From Streptomyces sp. NBC_01276 (lineage in GTDB: Bacteria; Actinomycetota; Actinomycetes; Streptomycetales; Streptomycetaceae): DNA of 64,000 nucleotides. Shown piece after piece: positions 1-7,495 of this stretch. A program made the translations under genes and the position numbers. The DNA lies in NCBI RefSeq assembly GCF_041435355.1, contig NZ_CP108442.1:6880501-6944500 (forward strand), given 5' to 3'. Below the pieces are notes generated by a model, which saw nothing but the letters and a program-made list of their open reading frames with translations, was not told the DNA's origin and ran no database searches. Within the stretch, counting starts at the first letter, position 1; the number at the start of each line of letters is the position of its first letter.

Positions 1-389
1 AAACCGAAGTGGACGTAACCGTCCAGGCGCATGCCCTTGTCGTCGATCGAGTTGCGCTGGAACACTTCCCTGTAGAAATCGCGCGCCACCCCGAGTGCGT
101 CGAAAGCCTGGTTGACGGCCTGGTCCGCGGACTCCGGGCCGTCTTCCGTCCTGGCCAGGGAGGCGTTTTCGAGGAATTCCTCCTGCGCGCAGTCGAAGAT
201 GGTGCGCCGGCTGTTGCCGGGGGCCGCCGCGCCCGCGAAGGACGCCCGCACCGTTCGCTCACCGTGCAGGCGGGCGCTGAGCAGCAAGGTGTCCAAGGCG
301 GCTTGGCGCACCTCCCTGTCCTTGCTGTCCAGCAGCTTGCTGAGAATGTACGGGGGGATGATGCAGTTGATGGGTCGGGTCCTGCTCAT
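1..389 (-). CDS. M4 (thermolysin/protealysin-like) metallopeptidase, N-terminal part only
   Basis: The gene reads leftwards from an ATG at 387-389 and leaves the window at base 1, so only about 129 N-terminal residues are visible. They match the protealysin-type propeptide and the start of the M4 catalytic domain: an opening with IIPPYIL, then FDCAQEEFL, then FYREVFQRNSID and GYVHFG, which is the usual propeptide-to-catalytic junction of this group. The HExxH zinc site would lie outside the window. A strong ribosome site, GGAGGT, sits 6-7 nt before the start. There is no signal peptide, which is normal for protealysin-like members. The family assignment rests on recalled motif order and is fairly safe. 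Confidence 0.85.
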   Translation of the reverse strand, partial: MSRTRPINCIIPPYILSKLLDSKDREVRQAALDTLLLSARLHGERTVRASFAGAAAPGNSRRTIFDCAQEEFLENASLARTEDGPESADQAVNQAFDALGVARDFYREVFQRNSIDDKGMRLDGYVHFG

Positions 390-797
390 AGGACACCTCC
401 GAAGAGAGAGGACCGACGGTTGAGCCTTCATCAATGCGACTGCGTGCCCGGCTGATCACGGGTCACCGGTCGTCATGGACCGGGGGCGCCGGGAGCCTCC
501 GCCGGATTCGGGGCCACGGAAGGGATCGAGGGGCGTCCATGTCGACGTTCAACCATCAACCCGTCAACATGTGGACGGTACTTCGACGTTCAACATGGCC
601 GGTCGCGGTTCGGACCGCGGATATCCGCCGGCGCGGAAGCGGCGGGAGGGGCGTCGGCGCCGACCAACCCGGATTCCGGCGGCGCAGTCACGCTGACATC
701 ACCAGTCTCCTGCCGTCCGTAGCGACCGGCAAACGCAACCCGGGGGACGGGCCCGCTCCGGACGGCGGTCGGGAACGGGCGGTCGGAGGCCGGGTGG
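390..797. other. Intergenic stretch of about 400 bp, no gene
   Basis: This separates the M4 peptidase start from the 3' end of the first deiminase gene. Open frames here have no family match and no ribosome site. The only notable structure is a pair of direct repeats TCGACGTTCAAC at 542-553 and 583-594, in a locally AT-richer patch with two further GTTGA copies on the minus strand between them. The peptidase promoter is likely to be here. Confidence 0.6.
542..594. promoter_or_regulatory. Direct repeats upstream of the peptidase gene
   Basis: TCGACGTTCAAC occurs twice (542-553 and 583-594, period 41 bp). On the minus strand, GTTGA appears four times in this segment. The block is about 150 bp upstream of the M4 peptidase start and could be an activator or repressor site. 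No binding protein can be named. Confidence 0.3.
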
Positions 798-1961
798 TCA
801 GGCCGCGGGCCTGCCGGGCTGGTCGTGGGTGGAGCAGTGGATGCCGCCGCCGCCCGAGGCGATGGTGTCGATCGGGATCGGCACGACGTCCCGCTTGGGG
901 AAGTGCTCCCGCAGGATGCCGCGGGCCCTGTCGTCGGCCTGACGGTCGCCGAACCTGGGCATGAACACCGCGTCGTTGGCGATGTAGAAATTGGCGTACG
1001 TGGAGACGAAGTCGTCGCCCCGGCCCGTGATCCGGTCCAGGTCGGGCTGCGGGAGGTCGATGACCTCGAAGCGCCGGCCGCGGGCGTCCGTCGCCCGGGA
1101 CAGGACGGACTTCGCCTGGTCGGCGGAGCGGGACCAGGAGTCCGGCGGGGTGGAGGGGTGCGCGCGGTCCAGCAGGACCACACCCGGGGCGGTGAACCGC
1201 ACGAGGCTGTCCACGTGGGCGTCGGTGATGTCCTCGCCGCGTACGCCGGCCAGCCAGATCACCTTTTCCAGGCCCAGGGTCTGCTTGAGCTCGGCCTCGA
1301 TGACGTCCCGTGACTTCCCCTTGTTGCGGTTGTCGTTGACGATCGAACTTTCGGTGATCAGCAGGGTGCCCTCGCCGTCCGGTTCGAAGGAGCCGCCTTC
1401 GGCGACCAGGGGCGCCTGGACGCGGGGGATCCCGTACTTGGCGAGCAGGTTGCGGCCGACCGCCCCGTCGTTCCCGTGCTCCTGCTTGTTGCCCCAGCCG
1501 TTGAAGTTGAAATCGACACCGGTGACCTTGCCGCCCTGCTCCACGAAGACGGGGACGATGTCGCGGGCCCACAGGTCGTCGACGGCCAGCGGAATCACCT
1601 CGACGTCCTTGCCGCAAGCGCGCTGCGCCGCGCCCACCTGCTCGGGCCGGGCCATCATGACGACCGCCTCGTACTGCCCGACGGCGCGGGCGATCCGAGC
1701 GATGTCCTCGCGTACGTAGGGCAGGTCCTCGTGCCAGACCGAGGACAGCGCGGGCCAGGACATGAAGGTGCGGGTGTGGCTCTCCCATTCGGCGCCGAGA
1801 CGGCGCTTGCCGCCCGCGGTGGGGGAGGGGGAGGAGTCACCGGGGGCGCCGGCCTGGGCTCCGCCCGCCGCGGGACCACAGGCCGAGGCGCCCGCGATCG
1901 CGGCACCGATGCCGGCCAGAGTGCGAAGGACGGTCCGGCGGGTGGGGGGCTGGAAGGGCAC
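798..1961 (-). CDS. Agmatine deiminase / peptidyl-arginine deiminase family, Tat-exported (paralogue 1)
   Basis: This 387-residue member of the bacterial PAD/agmatine deiminase family would hydrolyse a guanidino group to a ureido group plus ammonia. It starts with GTG after a CGGAG ribosome site. The N-terminus carries a twin-arginine signal (RRTVLRTLAG, then a hydrophobic run ending ASACG, possibly a lipobox), so export is expected. Family blocks are present: VDDLWARD (Asp/Arg substrate contacts), EGGSFEPDGEGTLL, DITDAHVD (His near 249) and GGGGIHC with the catalytic Cys at 376. The residues after the Cys are STHDQ rather than the common ITQQ, which may alter specificity. It lies downstream of a TetR gene and behind the palindrome at 2127-2144. 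Substrate, agmatine or arginine/peptidyl-arginine, is not settled by sequence. Confidence 0.88.
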   Translation of the reverse strand: MPFQPPTRRTVLRTLAGIGAAIAGASACGPAAGGAQAGAPGDSSPSPTAGGKRRLGAEWESHTRTFMSWPALSSVWHEDLPYVREDIARIARAVGQYEAVVMMARPEQVGAAQRACGKDVEVIPLAVDDLWARDIVPVFVEQGGKVTGVDFNFNGWGNKQEHGNDGAVGRNLLAKYGIPRVQAPLVAEGGSFEPDGEGTLLITESSIVNDNRNKGKSRDVIEAELKQTLGLEKVIWLAGVRGEDITDAHVDSLVRFTAPGVVLLDRAHPSTPPDSWSRSADQAKSVLSRATDARGRRFEVIDLPQPDLDRITGRGDDFVSTYANFYIANDAVFMPRFGDRQADDRARGILREHFPKRDVVPIPIDTIASGGGGIHCSTHDQPGRPAA

Positions 1962-2126
1962 GGGGAACTCCGATCATGTGCCGGCCGATGCGCCGCATCG
2001 GCCGGGGCGGGCGCAGTCGTCGCATGGACCGACAGAACGGGCCTCAAGGACAAGCGTGCGCGATCCGCTGCGCGAACGGCCGGTCGACGCGGGGAATGAC
2101 GCGGCCTCGTACCGCCACTGTGGCAC

Positions 2127-2144
2127 TGACTGGAAATTCAGTCA
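2127..2144. promoter_or_regulatory. TetR-type operator, copy 1 (upstream of deiminase 1)
   Basis: TGACTGGAAATTCAGTCA is a near-perfect palindrome and one of five related sites in this region. On the minus strand it overlaps a TTGACT -35 element, with CACAGT 17 bp downstream as a possible -10, pointing into the deiminase 1 gene. It also overlaps the stop codon of the upstream TetR gene. Repression by blocking the -35 is the simple model. Confidence 0.7.
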
Positions 2145-2740
2145 ATTTGCGTCCCGAGGGAACCCAGGCGGCCGATTTCCACTCGGATCGCCTCGCGCAG
2201 CAGTCCGCGGGCGTGCTCCAGCGGGAGCAGACCGCTGAGCCAGCGGGCGCTGAGCCCCTCCAGGAGGGCGGTCAGTCGTTCCGCGGAGGCCGTGGCCGCG
2301 CCGGTCGGCGCGTGCGGACGCAGGGCGGCGAGGTGGCCGGCGACCTCCGCCACCCAGGCCGCGCCCGCTGCCGCGAGGTCGTCCCGCAGCTCCGGATCGA
2401 AGACGGAGTGGGCCCGCAGCTCTCCCCAGGCCGTGCTGTTCTCGCGGACCTCGGGCACGTCCTGGAACTCCAGCAGCAGGGTCTGCTCCAGGAGCGTCCG
2501 CCGGTCGGGCGGGTGGGCCGCCGCGGAATCCTCCGCGGTGACGGTGTAGCGGTCCGCGCGGTCCCCGATGAACGCGAGGGCGTGCCGCAGGATGCCGGGC
2601 CGGTCCTTGAAGTGGTAGTAGACCAGGCCGGTGGACACCCCGGCCTCGGCCGCCAGATCGGCCACGCGTAGCCCCCGGACGCCCTGACGTGCGATGACCC
2701 GCGCGGCGCCGGTGAGGATGGCCCTCTTGTTGTCGGTCAC
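2138..2740 (-). CDS. TetR/AcrR family regulator (likely repressor of the deiminase regulon, copy A)
   Basis: This is a 200-residue TetR regulator. The N-terminal HTH is clear: RVIARQGVRGLRVADLAAE, then GVSTGLVYYHFKDR, the recognition helix with the family YYHF motif. I chose the GTG at 2738-2740 (VTDNKRAIL) because the HTH begins about 10 residues later; the frame stays open further upstream but that stretch has no family character. The ligand domain is closely similar to that of the TetR at 5918-6499 (shared VRENS..WGELRA, ERLTALLEGLS.RWLSG), so the two are paralogues. An operator copy lies just before the gene (autoregulation) and another at its 3' end, before deiminase 1. A guanidino compound as ligand is inference. 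Confidence 0.88.
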   Translation of the reverse strand: MTDNKRAILTGAARVIARQGVRGLRVADLAAEAGVSTGLVYYHFKDRPGILRHALAFIGDRADRYTVTAEDSAAAHPPDRRTLLEQTLLLEFQDVPEVRENSTAWGELRAHSVFDPELRDDLAAAGAAWVAEVAGHLAALRPHAPTGAATASAERLTALLEGLSARWLSGLLPLEHARGLLREAIRVEIGRLGSLGTQID

Positions 2741-2784
2741 AGTCCGATCCCGCCCTGCCGTGTTCGTCTCGTATGGTCGTACAT

Positions 2785-2802
2785 TGACTGAAAGTTTAGT
2801 CA
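2785..2802. promoter_or_regulatory. TetR-type operator, copy 2 (between TetR A and the kinase gene)
   Basis: TGACTGAAAGTTTAGTCA lies between the divergent starts of the TetR gene (2740, minus) and the Ser/Thr kinase gene (2851, plus). It shares its outer half-sites with the other four palindromes. It probably autoregulates the TetR gene and may also affect the kinase. Confidence 0.65.
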
Positions 2803-2850
2803 GCAGGCACGATGCGCGCAGGTCATCCCCCGCATCGAAAGAGCCCACCC

Positions 2851-4506
2851 ATGCTTGAACGCCTCCCCGACGCCCCACCCGCCCCGGGCCCCCTGCCCGC
2901 GCCACTGTCCGCCGACGACCCCCGCTCCATCGGCGGCTACCGCCTGCACGCCCGTCTCGGTTCCGGCGGCATGGGCGTGGTCTACCTGGCCTACACGCCC
3001 GGCGGCCGCCCCATCGCCCTGAAAGCCGTCCGCAGGGAGTTCGCGGCGGATCCCGAGTTCCGCGAACGGTTCGCCCAGGAGGTCGCCAGCGCCCGCCGGA
3101 TCCACGGGCTCTTCACGGCCCAGGTGGTCGACTCCGGCGTCGACGACCACACGCCGTGGCTCGCCACGACCTACGTCCCGGGCCCGTCCCTGCACGAGGT
3201 GGTGCACCGGCACGGACCGCTGCCGGTACGCACGGTCCTCCTGCTCGTCGCGGGCATCGCCGAGGCGCTCCAGGCCATCCACGGGGCGGGTGTCGTCCAC
3301 CGGGACCTCAAGCCCGCCAACGTGCTGATCGCGGGGGACGGCCCCCGGGTGATCGACTTCGGCATCGCGCGCGCGGCCGACGCCGTCGCCCTCACCGGTG
3401 CGGGCCTGCGGATCGGCACCGCCGCCTTCATGGCGCCCGAGCAGGCCCTGGGGCTGCGGGTGACGGGGGCCACCGACGTCTTCGCCCTCGGAGCGCTGGC
3501 CGCGTACGTGGCCGGCGGCAGCCCGCCCTTCGGCGAAGGGCCGGAGTCCGGGGCCCTGTACCGGGTGGTCCACGAGCATCCCGACCTCACGCGCATCCCG
3601 CCTGACCTGCACGACCTGGTCGCGTGGTGCCTGGCCAAACGCCCCGAGGACCGGCCGGGGACCGCCGGACTGATCGCCGCCGTCCACGCCCACCCCGCGG
3701 TGGGGCCGCGGCCGGAGTTCACCGACGGCTGGCTGCCCCGGCCGGTCCTGGACGACGTCGGAGAGCGGTCGGGCGACGGCCGCCCGCACCCGGGGTACGG
3801 CCGGGCGGGCGACCGGGGCCGAGCCCTTCCCGGCCCGGACCGCCCCGCGCCGGGGGGCCCGGCCCCGTACGGGGCGGTGAGCCACGCCCCGACGGCCCTG
3901 GCCGCGCCCGCGCCCGGCGCCCCGTCGTCCGCGCCGCCCGCGGCTCCGGCGCCGCGACCGGCGCCGACGCCCGAATCCGGCAGGCGTACGCGGGGGCGCG
4001 GACGGCCGCGCGTACGGACGGTGCTGCCGGCGGTGGCCACCACCCTCCTGGTGTGCGCCGGTGCCGCGTACCTCCTCGACGGTCCCGCCGACGAGGAGGC
4101 GGACGGGGCCGGCGGCTCAGGGGCCGCCGCGGCCCCCGCCTACCGCCCCGGCTACGCGAAGGCGGAGCTCACCGCCCCGGACCCGGGCTACGAGTTCGAC
4201 CTGACCTCGGGCAAGGTCGCGCCGGCGGCGACGGTGGACTGGTACCTCGCGCGCGACGGCCGGGGTTTCGTGCCGTCGGAGGAGTCGGACGCGTTCGTGT
4301 CCGGCACGGGGGAGCTGACGGCCGCCGACTGCGTCCGCGGCATCGAGGCGAAGCCGGTCGCCGCCCTGCCCTTCGACGCCCTCGCGGACCGGCGCCCCTT
4401 CTGCGTGCGCAGTCCGGACCGCAGCAGGATCGCGATCGTGCGGCTGGTCGGGGCGCCCGCGGACGGCTCCGTCTCGATCGTCGTGGACCAGTTCCTGCGG
4501 AACTGA
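2851..4506 (+). CDS. Receptor-type serine/threonine protein kinase
   Basis: This 551-residue eukaryotic-type kinase has all core motifs: GSGGMG at 37-42, catalytic Lys 58 (ALKAV), HRDLKPAN with Asp 152, DFG at 169-171 and MAPEQA. After the kinase domain comes a Pro/Ala/Gly-rich linker (about 280-385), one transmembrane segment at about 391-410 and a C-terminal extracytoplasmic domain of about 140 residues with two Cys. There are no PASTA repeats. The start ATG at 2851 follows a GAAAGAG ribosome site; an ATG at 2812 is possible but adds residues with no kinase similarity. It sits inside the deiminase/TetR cluster, with an operator copy before it. Whether it belongs to that pathway is unknown. 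Confidence 0.9.
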   Translation: MLERLPDAPPAPGPLPAPLSADDPRSIGGYRLHARLGSGGMGVVYLAYTPGGRPIALKAVRREFAADPEFRERFAQEVASARRIHGLFTAQVVDSGVDDHTPWLATTYVPGPSLHEVVHRHGPLPVRTVLLLVAGIAEALQAIHGAGVVHRDLKPANVLIAGDGPRVIDFGIARAADAVALTGAGLRIGTAAFMAPEQALGLRVTGATDVFALGALAAYVAGGSPPFGEGPESGALYRVVHEHPDLTRIPPDLHDLVAWCLAKRPEDRPGTAGLIAAVHAHPAVGPRPEFTDGWLPRPVLDDVGERSGDGRPHPGYGRAGDRGRALPGPDRPAPGGPAPYGAVSHAPTALAAPAPGAPSSAPPAAPAPRPAPTPESGRRTRGRGRPRVRTVLPAVATTLLVCAGAAYLLDGPADEEADGAGGSGAAAAPAYRPGYAKAELTAPDPGYEFDLTSGKVAPAATVDWYLARDGRGFVPSEESDAFVSGTGELTAADCVRGIEAKPVAALPFDALADRRPFCVRSPDRSRIAIVRLVGAPADGSVSIVVDQFLRN

Positions 4507-4557
4507 CATGCGCGCCGAACCGGGCCCGGCGTGCCGGAGCAATGCGGTGCAAGGACT

Positions 4558-4575
4558 TGACTGAATTTTCAGTCA
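4558..4575. promoter_or_regulatory. TetR-type operator and promoter, copy 3 (upstream of deiminase 2)
   Basis: TGACTGAATTTTCAGTCA has perfect 8-bp arms around a TT centre. TTGACT at 4557-4562 can serve as -35 and CAGGAT at 4580-4585, 17 bp on, as -10, giving a short leader before the ATG at 4626. The operator overlaps the -35, as in the other copies. Confidence 0.75.
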
Positions 4576-4625
4576 AGGTCAGGATGTCGCAACATCCCAC
4601 TCCTTCCCCTCTGGGAGAGCCCCCC

Positions 4626-5789
4626 ATGGACATGTCCCGAACCACCCGCCGACAGGTGCTCCGGCTCGGAGCGGCGGCCCTGCCGCTGGCCGCCCTCGCG
4701 TCGGGCCTGCCCTCCGTCGCGCACGCGGCCCCCGCCCCCGCCGGCGCCCCGCCGCTGCGGATGCCGGAGGAGACCGACCGCCATGCCCGCACCTACATGG
4801 CCTGGCCCGCGCTCTCCTCGGTCTGGGGCGACAGGCTCGACGCGGTGCGCAGCGACATCGCGGAGGTGGCGTACGCGATCTCGCGCTTCGAACCGGTCGT
4901 GATGCTGGCCCGCCCCGCTCAGGCCGCGGACGCCCGCTACCGCTGCGGGCGCGGCGACCGGTACGCCATCGACGTCATCGAGATCCCCGTCGACGACCTG
5001 TGGATCCGCGACTTCGGCCCCACCTTCGTCGTGGGCCCGGGCGTGATCGCCGGGGTGGACACCAACTTCAACGGCTGGGGCAAGACCGGCACCACGTACG
5101 CCCAGCCCTTCGCCAACGACGCGGCAGCGGCCGGAGTCCTCCTCAACGAGTACGGGGTGCCCGCGATCAGGGCGGGGTTCGTCGGTGAGGGCGGCTCGCT
5201 GGAGACCGACGGCGAGGGGACCCTGCTGGCCACCGTCAGCTCGCTCGTGAACGCCAACCGCAACCCGGGCATGAGCCAGGAGCAGGTCGAACAGGCCCTG
5301 AAGCCGGCGCTCGGCGTCGACAGGGTCATCTGGGTTCCGGGACTGGCCGGGCAGGACATCACGGACTGTCACATCGACTGCCTGGCCCGTTTCACGGGCC
5401 CGGGGCGGGTCATCCTGGACAAGCCGGGAGCGGGTGCGGACCGGAAGTGGATCGCCGTCTACGAGGAGACCCGGCGGGTCCTGGAAGGCGCGACCGACGC
5501 CCGCGGCCGCCGCCTCGCCATCACGGAACTCCAGGGCCCCGACCGCGGCCGCATCCGGGGCAAGGGGGACGAGTTCCTGTCCAGCTACACGAACTACTAC
5601 ACCGCGAACGGCGCGGTCATCGCTCCGCAGTTCGGTGACGTCGCCGCGGACGGTCTCGCGTACGTCACCCTGCAGGCCGCCTACCCCGACCGGCAGGTGG
5701 TCCAGATCGCCATCGACAACATCGCCTCCGGCGGTGGCGGCATCCACTGCGCCACGCAGTCGCACCCGGCCGTCCCCCCGGCCGTCTGA
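4626..5789 (+). CDS. Agmatine deiminase / peptidyl-arginine deiminase family, Tat-exported (paralogue 2)
   Basis: This 387-residue deiminase has a Tat signal (TRRQVLRLG, hydrophobic core, likely cleavage after AHA near residue 35). Family blocks are complete: VDDLWIRDFGP, GVDTNFNGWG, EGGSLETDGEGTLL, DITDCHID (catalytic His) and GGGGIHC with Cys 375. The open frame runs far upstream through the kinase gene, but the ATG at 4626 is preceded by GGGAGAG and gives the export signal at the N-terminus. It lies behind operator copy 3 and ahead of the second TetR gene. It resembles paralogue 1 over its whole length. The product would be a ureido compound made outside the membrane; the natural substrate is not determined. 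Confidence 0.88.
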   Translation: MDMSRTTRRQVLRLGAAALPLAALASGLPSVAHAAPAPAGAPPLRMPEETDRHARTYMAWPALSSVWGDRLDAVRSDIAEVAYAISRFEPVVMLARPAQAADARYRCGRGDRYAIDVIEIPVDDLWIRDFGPTFVVGPGVIAGVDTNFNGWGKTGTTYAQPFANDAAAAGVLLNEYGVPAIRAGFVGEGGSLETDGEGTLLATVSSLVNANRNPGMSQEQVEQALKPALGVDRVIWVPGLAGQDITDCHIDCLARFTGPGRVILDKPGAGADRKWIAVYEETRRVLEGATDARGRRLAITELQGPDRGRIRGKGDEFLSSYTNYYTANGAVIAPQFGDVAADGLAYVTLQAAYPDRQVVQIAIDNIASGGGGIHCATQSHPAVPPAV

Positions 5790-5917
5790 TGGCCGCCGGG
5801 CCCCGGGGGTGCGGGGAGGTCCCGGCCGCCGGGCGGGCGCCGTTCGCCCCCGAGGCCCGTACGCCGGGCAACGGGGCGCCCACGAGCACCCCCGAACGCC
5901 CCGGTAAAGTTCCGGCC

Positions 5918-6499
5918 ATGGCGTCTCGCAGCACTCAGATCCTCGAAGCGGCCGCCCGGGTGATCGCCCGGCGCGGGGTCCGCGGGCTGCGCGTGGAGGA
6001 ACTCGCCGCCGAGGCCGGTGTCTCCACCGCCCTGATCTACTACCACTTCAAGGACCGCACGGGGGTCCTGCGCCAGACCCTCGAATTCGTCAACGACCGT
6101 GCGGAGCGCTACACCACCGACCGTGATCCGGACGCCCCGAAGCTCTCCCCCCGGGAAGAGCTGGAGGAAACCCTGCTGCTGGAGCTCCAGGACACCGTGG
6201 AGGTCCGGGAGAACAGCTCTGTCTGGGGCGAATTGCGGGCCAGTGCCGTCTTCGACGAGGTGCTGCGCGAGGACCTCGCCCGCGCCACCCTCGTCTGGGT
6301 CCAGGAGGTCGCCGCACTGCTGGGCCAGATCCAGCCGATGGCGCCCGCCTCCGCGCTCGCCGCCGCGGCCGAACGGCTCACCGCCCTGCTCGAAGGGCTC
6401 AGCATGCGCTGGCTCAGCGGTGGTGTGCGGATCGCACACGCGCAGGAGCTCCTGCGCTCCTCCATCGACGCCGAACTCGACGGACTCCGGCAGAACTGA
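5918..6499 (+). CDS. TetR/AcrR family regulator (likely repressor of the deiminase regulon, copy B)
   Basis: This 193-residue TetR protein starts at ATG 5918 (MASRSTQIL); the longer frame upstream lacks family similarity. The HTH is RVIARRGVRGLRVEELAAE then GVSTALIYYHFKDR. The recognition helix is almost the same as in the TetR at 2138-2740, and the ligand domains also align well, so both probably read the same palindrome. It follows deiminase 2 by about 130 nt and may be cotranscribed with it from the operator-containing promoter at 4557. The next operator copy lies 53 nt after its stop, in front of the urease genes. Two paralogous repressors on one operator set suggests homo- and heterodimer control or two inducers; this is inference. 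Confidence 0.9.
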   Translation: MASRSTQILEAAARVIARRGVRGLRVEELAAEAGVSTALIYYHFKDRTGVLRQTLEFVNDRAERYTTDRDPDAPKLSPREELEETLLLELQDTVEVRENSSVWGELRASAVFDEVLREDLARATLVWVQEVAALLGQIQPMAPASALAAAAERLTALLEGLSMRWLSGGVRIAHAQELLRSSIDAELDGLRQN

Positions 6500-6551
6500 C
6501 GAACGCGCCTCCGCCCTGCGGAAGGCCGGGAGTTCACGCCGCTCTCTCCAT

Positions 6552-6569
6552 TGACTGAATTTTCAGTCA
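6552..6569. promoter_or_regulatory. TetR-type operator, copy 4 (upstream of the urease genes)
   Basis: The core TGACTGAATTTTCAGTCA is identical to copy 3 and here extends to 12-bp perfect arms (6548-6573) around a TT centre, the best palindrome of the set. TTGACT at 6551-6556 can be the -35 of a promoter reading into ureAB; a clear -10 is less obvious (AAGAGT at 6574-6579). It places the urease genes in the same regulon as the deiminases. Confidence 0.75.
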
Positions 6570-6740
6570 ATGGAAGAGTGGAGGTATCGAGCCGTCGGCC
6601 CACGAGGCCGCCGCGGCGCTCGCCCCTCATCTCGCCACCCGAGGCCCCGACTCCCCGCGGACGCGCACCTCTTGACGGTGCACCCGCGGCCCGGCCGTCC
6701 CGGTGGCCCCCGCATCTGCCTTCCGAGAGAAGGAATGTTC

Positions 6741-6800
6741 ATGAAGGTTTCGACCTGCCGGGCTTCCCGGGCGGACTCCGGGTGGGCGTCATGCCCCTGA
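6741..6800 (+). CDS. Possible 19-residue leader ORF overlapping the ureAB start
   Basis: The ATG at 6741 has the best ribosome site of the neighbourhood (GAGAAGGA, 6-nt spacing) and opens a 19-codon frame ending at TGA 6798-6800. That stop overlaps the ureAB start at 6791, which has no good ribosome site of its own. The layout fits translational coupling through a leader peptide. The peptide (begins MKVSTCRASR) matches nothing I recognise. A misassigned ureAB start or a sequencing frameshift are the other possibilities. Confidence 0.4.
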   Translation: MKVSTCRASRADSGWASCP

Positions 6801-7495
6801 CGCCCACCGAGCGGGACAGGCTCCTGCTGTTCAGCGCCGCCGAACTGGCCCGGGCCCGCTTCGCGCGCGGTCTGCGGCTCAACGTTCCGGAGGCGACCGC
6901 GATCATCGCGGACACGGTCTGCGAGGCGGCGCGTGACGGTGTCCGTCTCGCCGAGGCCCTCGCGCGCGGCCGGGCCGTCCTCGGCCCCGACGACGTCCTC
7001 CCTGGAGTGGCCGACCTCGTCACCGAGGTGATGGTCGAGGCGGTGTTCGAGGACGGCACCCGGCTCGCGGTGATCGCCGACCCCTTCGGCGCGCACGTGG
7101 GCGACGGCGGTGCGCCGGGCGCCGTACTGCCGGCCGCGGACGCCGTGGAGGTCCCCGCGCCGGCCGTGACCCTCGCCGTCCGGAACACCGCGACCGTGCC
7201 GGTGAGCGTCACCTCGCACTTCCACTTCTTCGAGGCGAACCCGCGCCTCGACTTCGACCGCGCCGCGGCCTACGGGATGCGGCTGGGCGTCCCGGCCGGG
7301 TCCTCGGTGCGCTTCGAGCCCGGCTCCACCGTCGAGGTGGGCCTCGTCCCGATCGGCGGGGACCGGATCGCGATCGGTTTCGCGGGCCTGGTCGACGGCC
7401 CGCTGGACGCCCCCGGCGCGAAGGCGGAGGCCCTGCGCCGGGCCGCCGCCTGCGGCTACCTCGGGGCGGACCCGGAGGAAGGAGTGCCGGCATGA
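6791..7495 (+). CDS. ureAB: Urease gamma-beta fusion subunit
   Basis: This 234-residue protein joins the two small urease subunits. Residues 1-100 are the gamma subunit (MPLTPTERDRLLLFSAAELA, LNVPEATAIIAD, EAARDG), and about 110-220 the beta subunit (PGAV, NTATVPVSVTSHFHFFEANP, FDR, RFEPG). Gamma-beta fusion is known in some bacteria. The start at 6791 is chosen because gamma subunits normally begin M-x-L-T-P; it lacks a good ribosome site and may be coupled to the leader ORF before it. The gene overlaps ureC by 4 nt (ATGA). Urease accessory genes (ureDEFG) are absent from the window, so nickel insertion would depend on genes elsewhere. Control by operator copy 4 is likely. Confidence 0.9.
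   Translation: MPLTPTERDRLLLFSAAELARARFARGLRLNVPEATAIIADTVCEAARDGVRLAEALARGRAVLGPDDVLPGVADLVTEVMVEAVFEDGTRLAVIADPFGAHVGDGGAPGAVLPAADAVEVPAPAVTLAVRNTATVPVSVTSHFHFFEANPRLDFDRAAAYGMRLGVPAGSSVRFEPGSTVEVGLVPIGGDRIAIGFAGLVDGPLDAPGAKAEALRRAAACGYLGADPEEGVPA

Noticed and set aside
6551..6790. Upstream extension of the urease gamma-beta frame to 6551
   Set aside because: It would begin inside the palindromic operator and adds 80 residues with no urease similarity. Gamma subunits begin at the M-x-L-T-P position.
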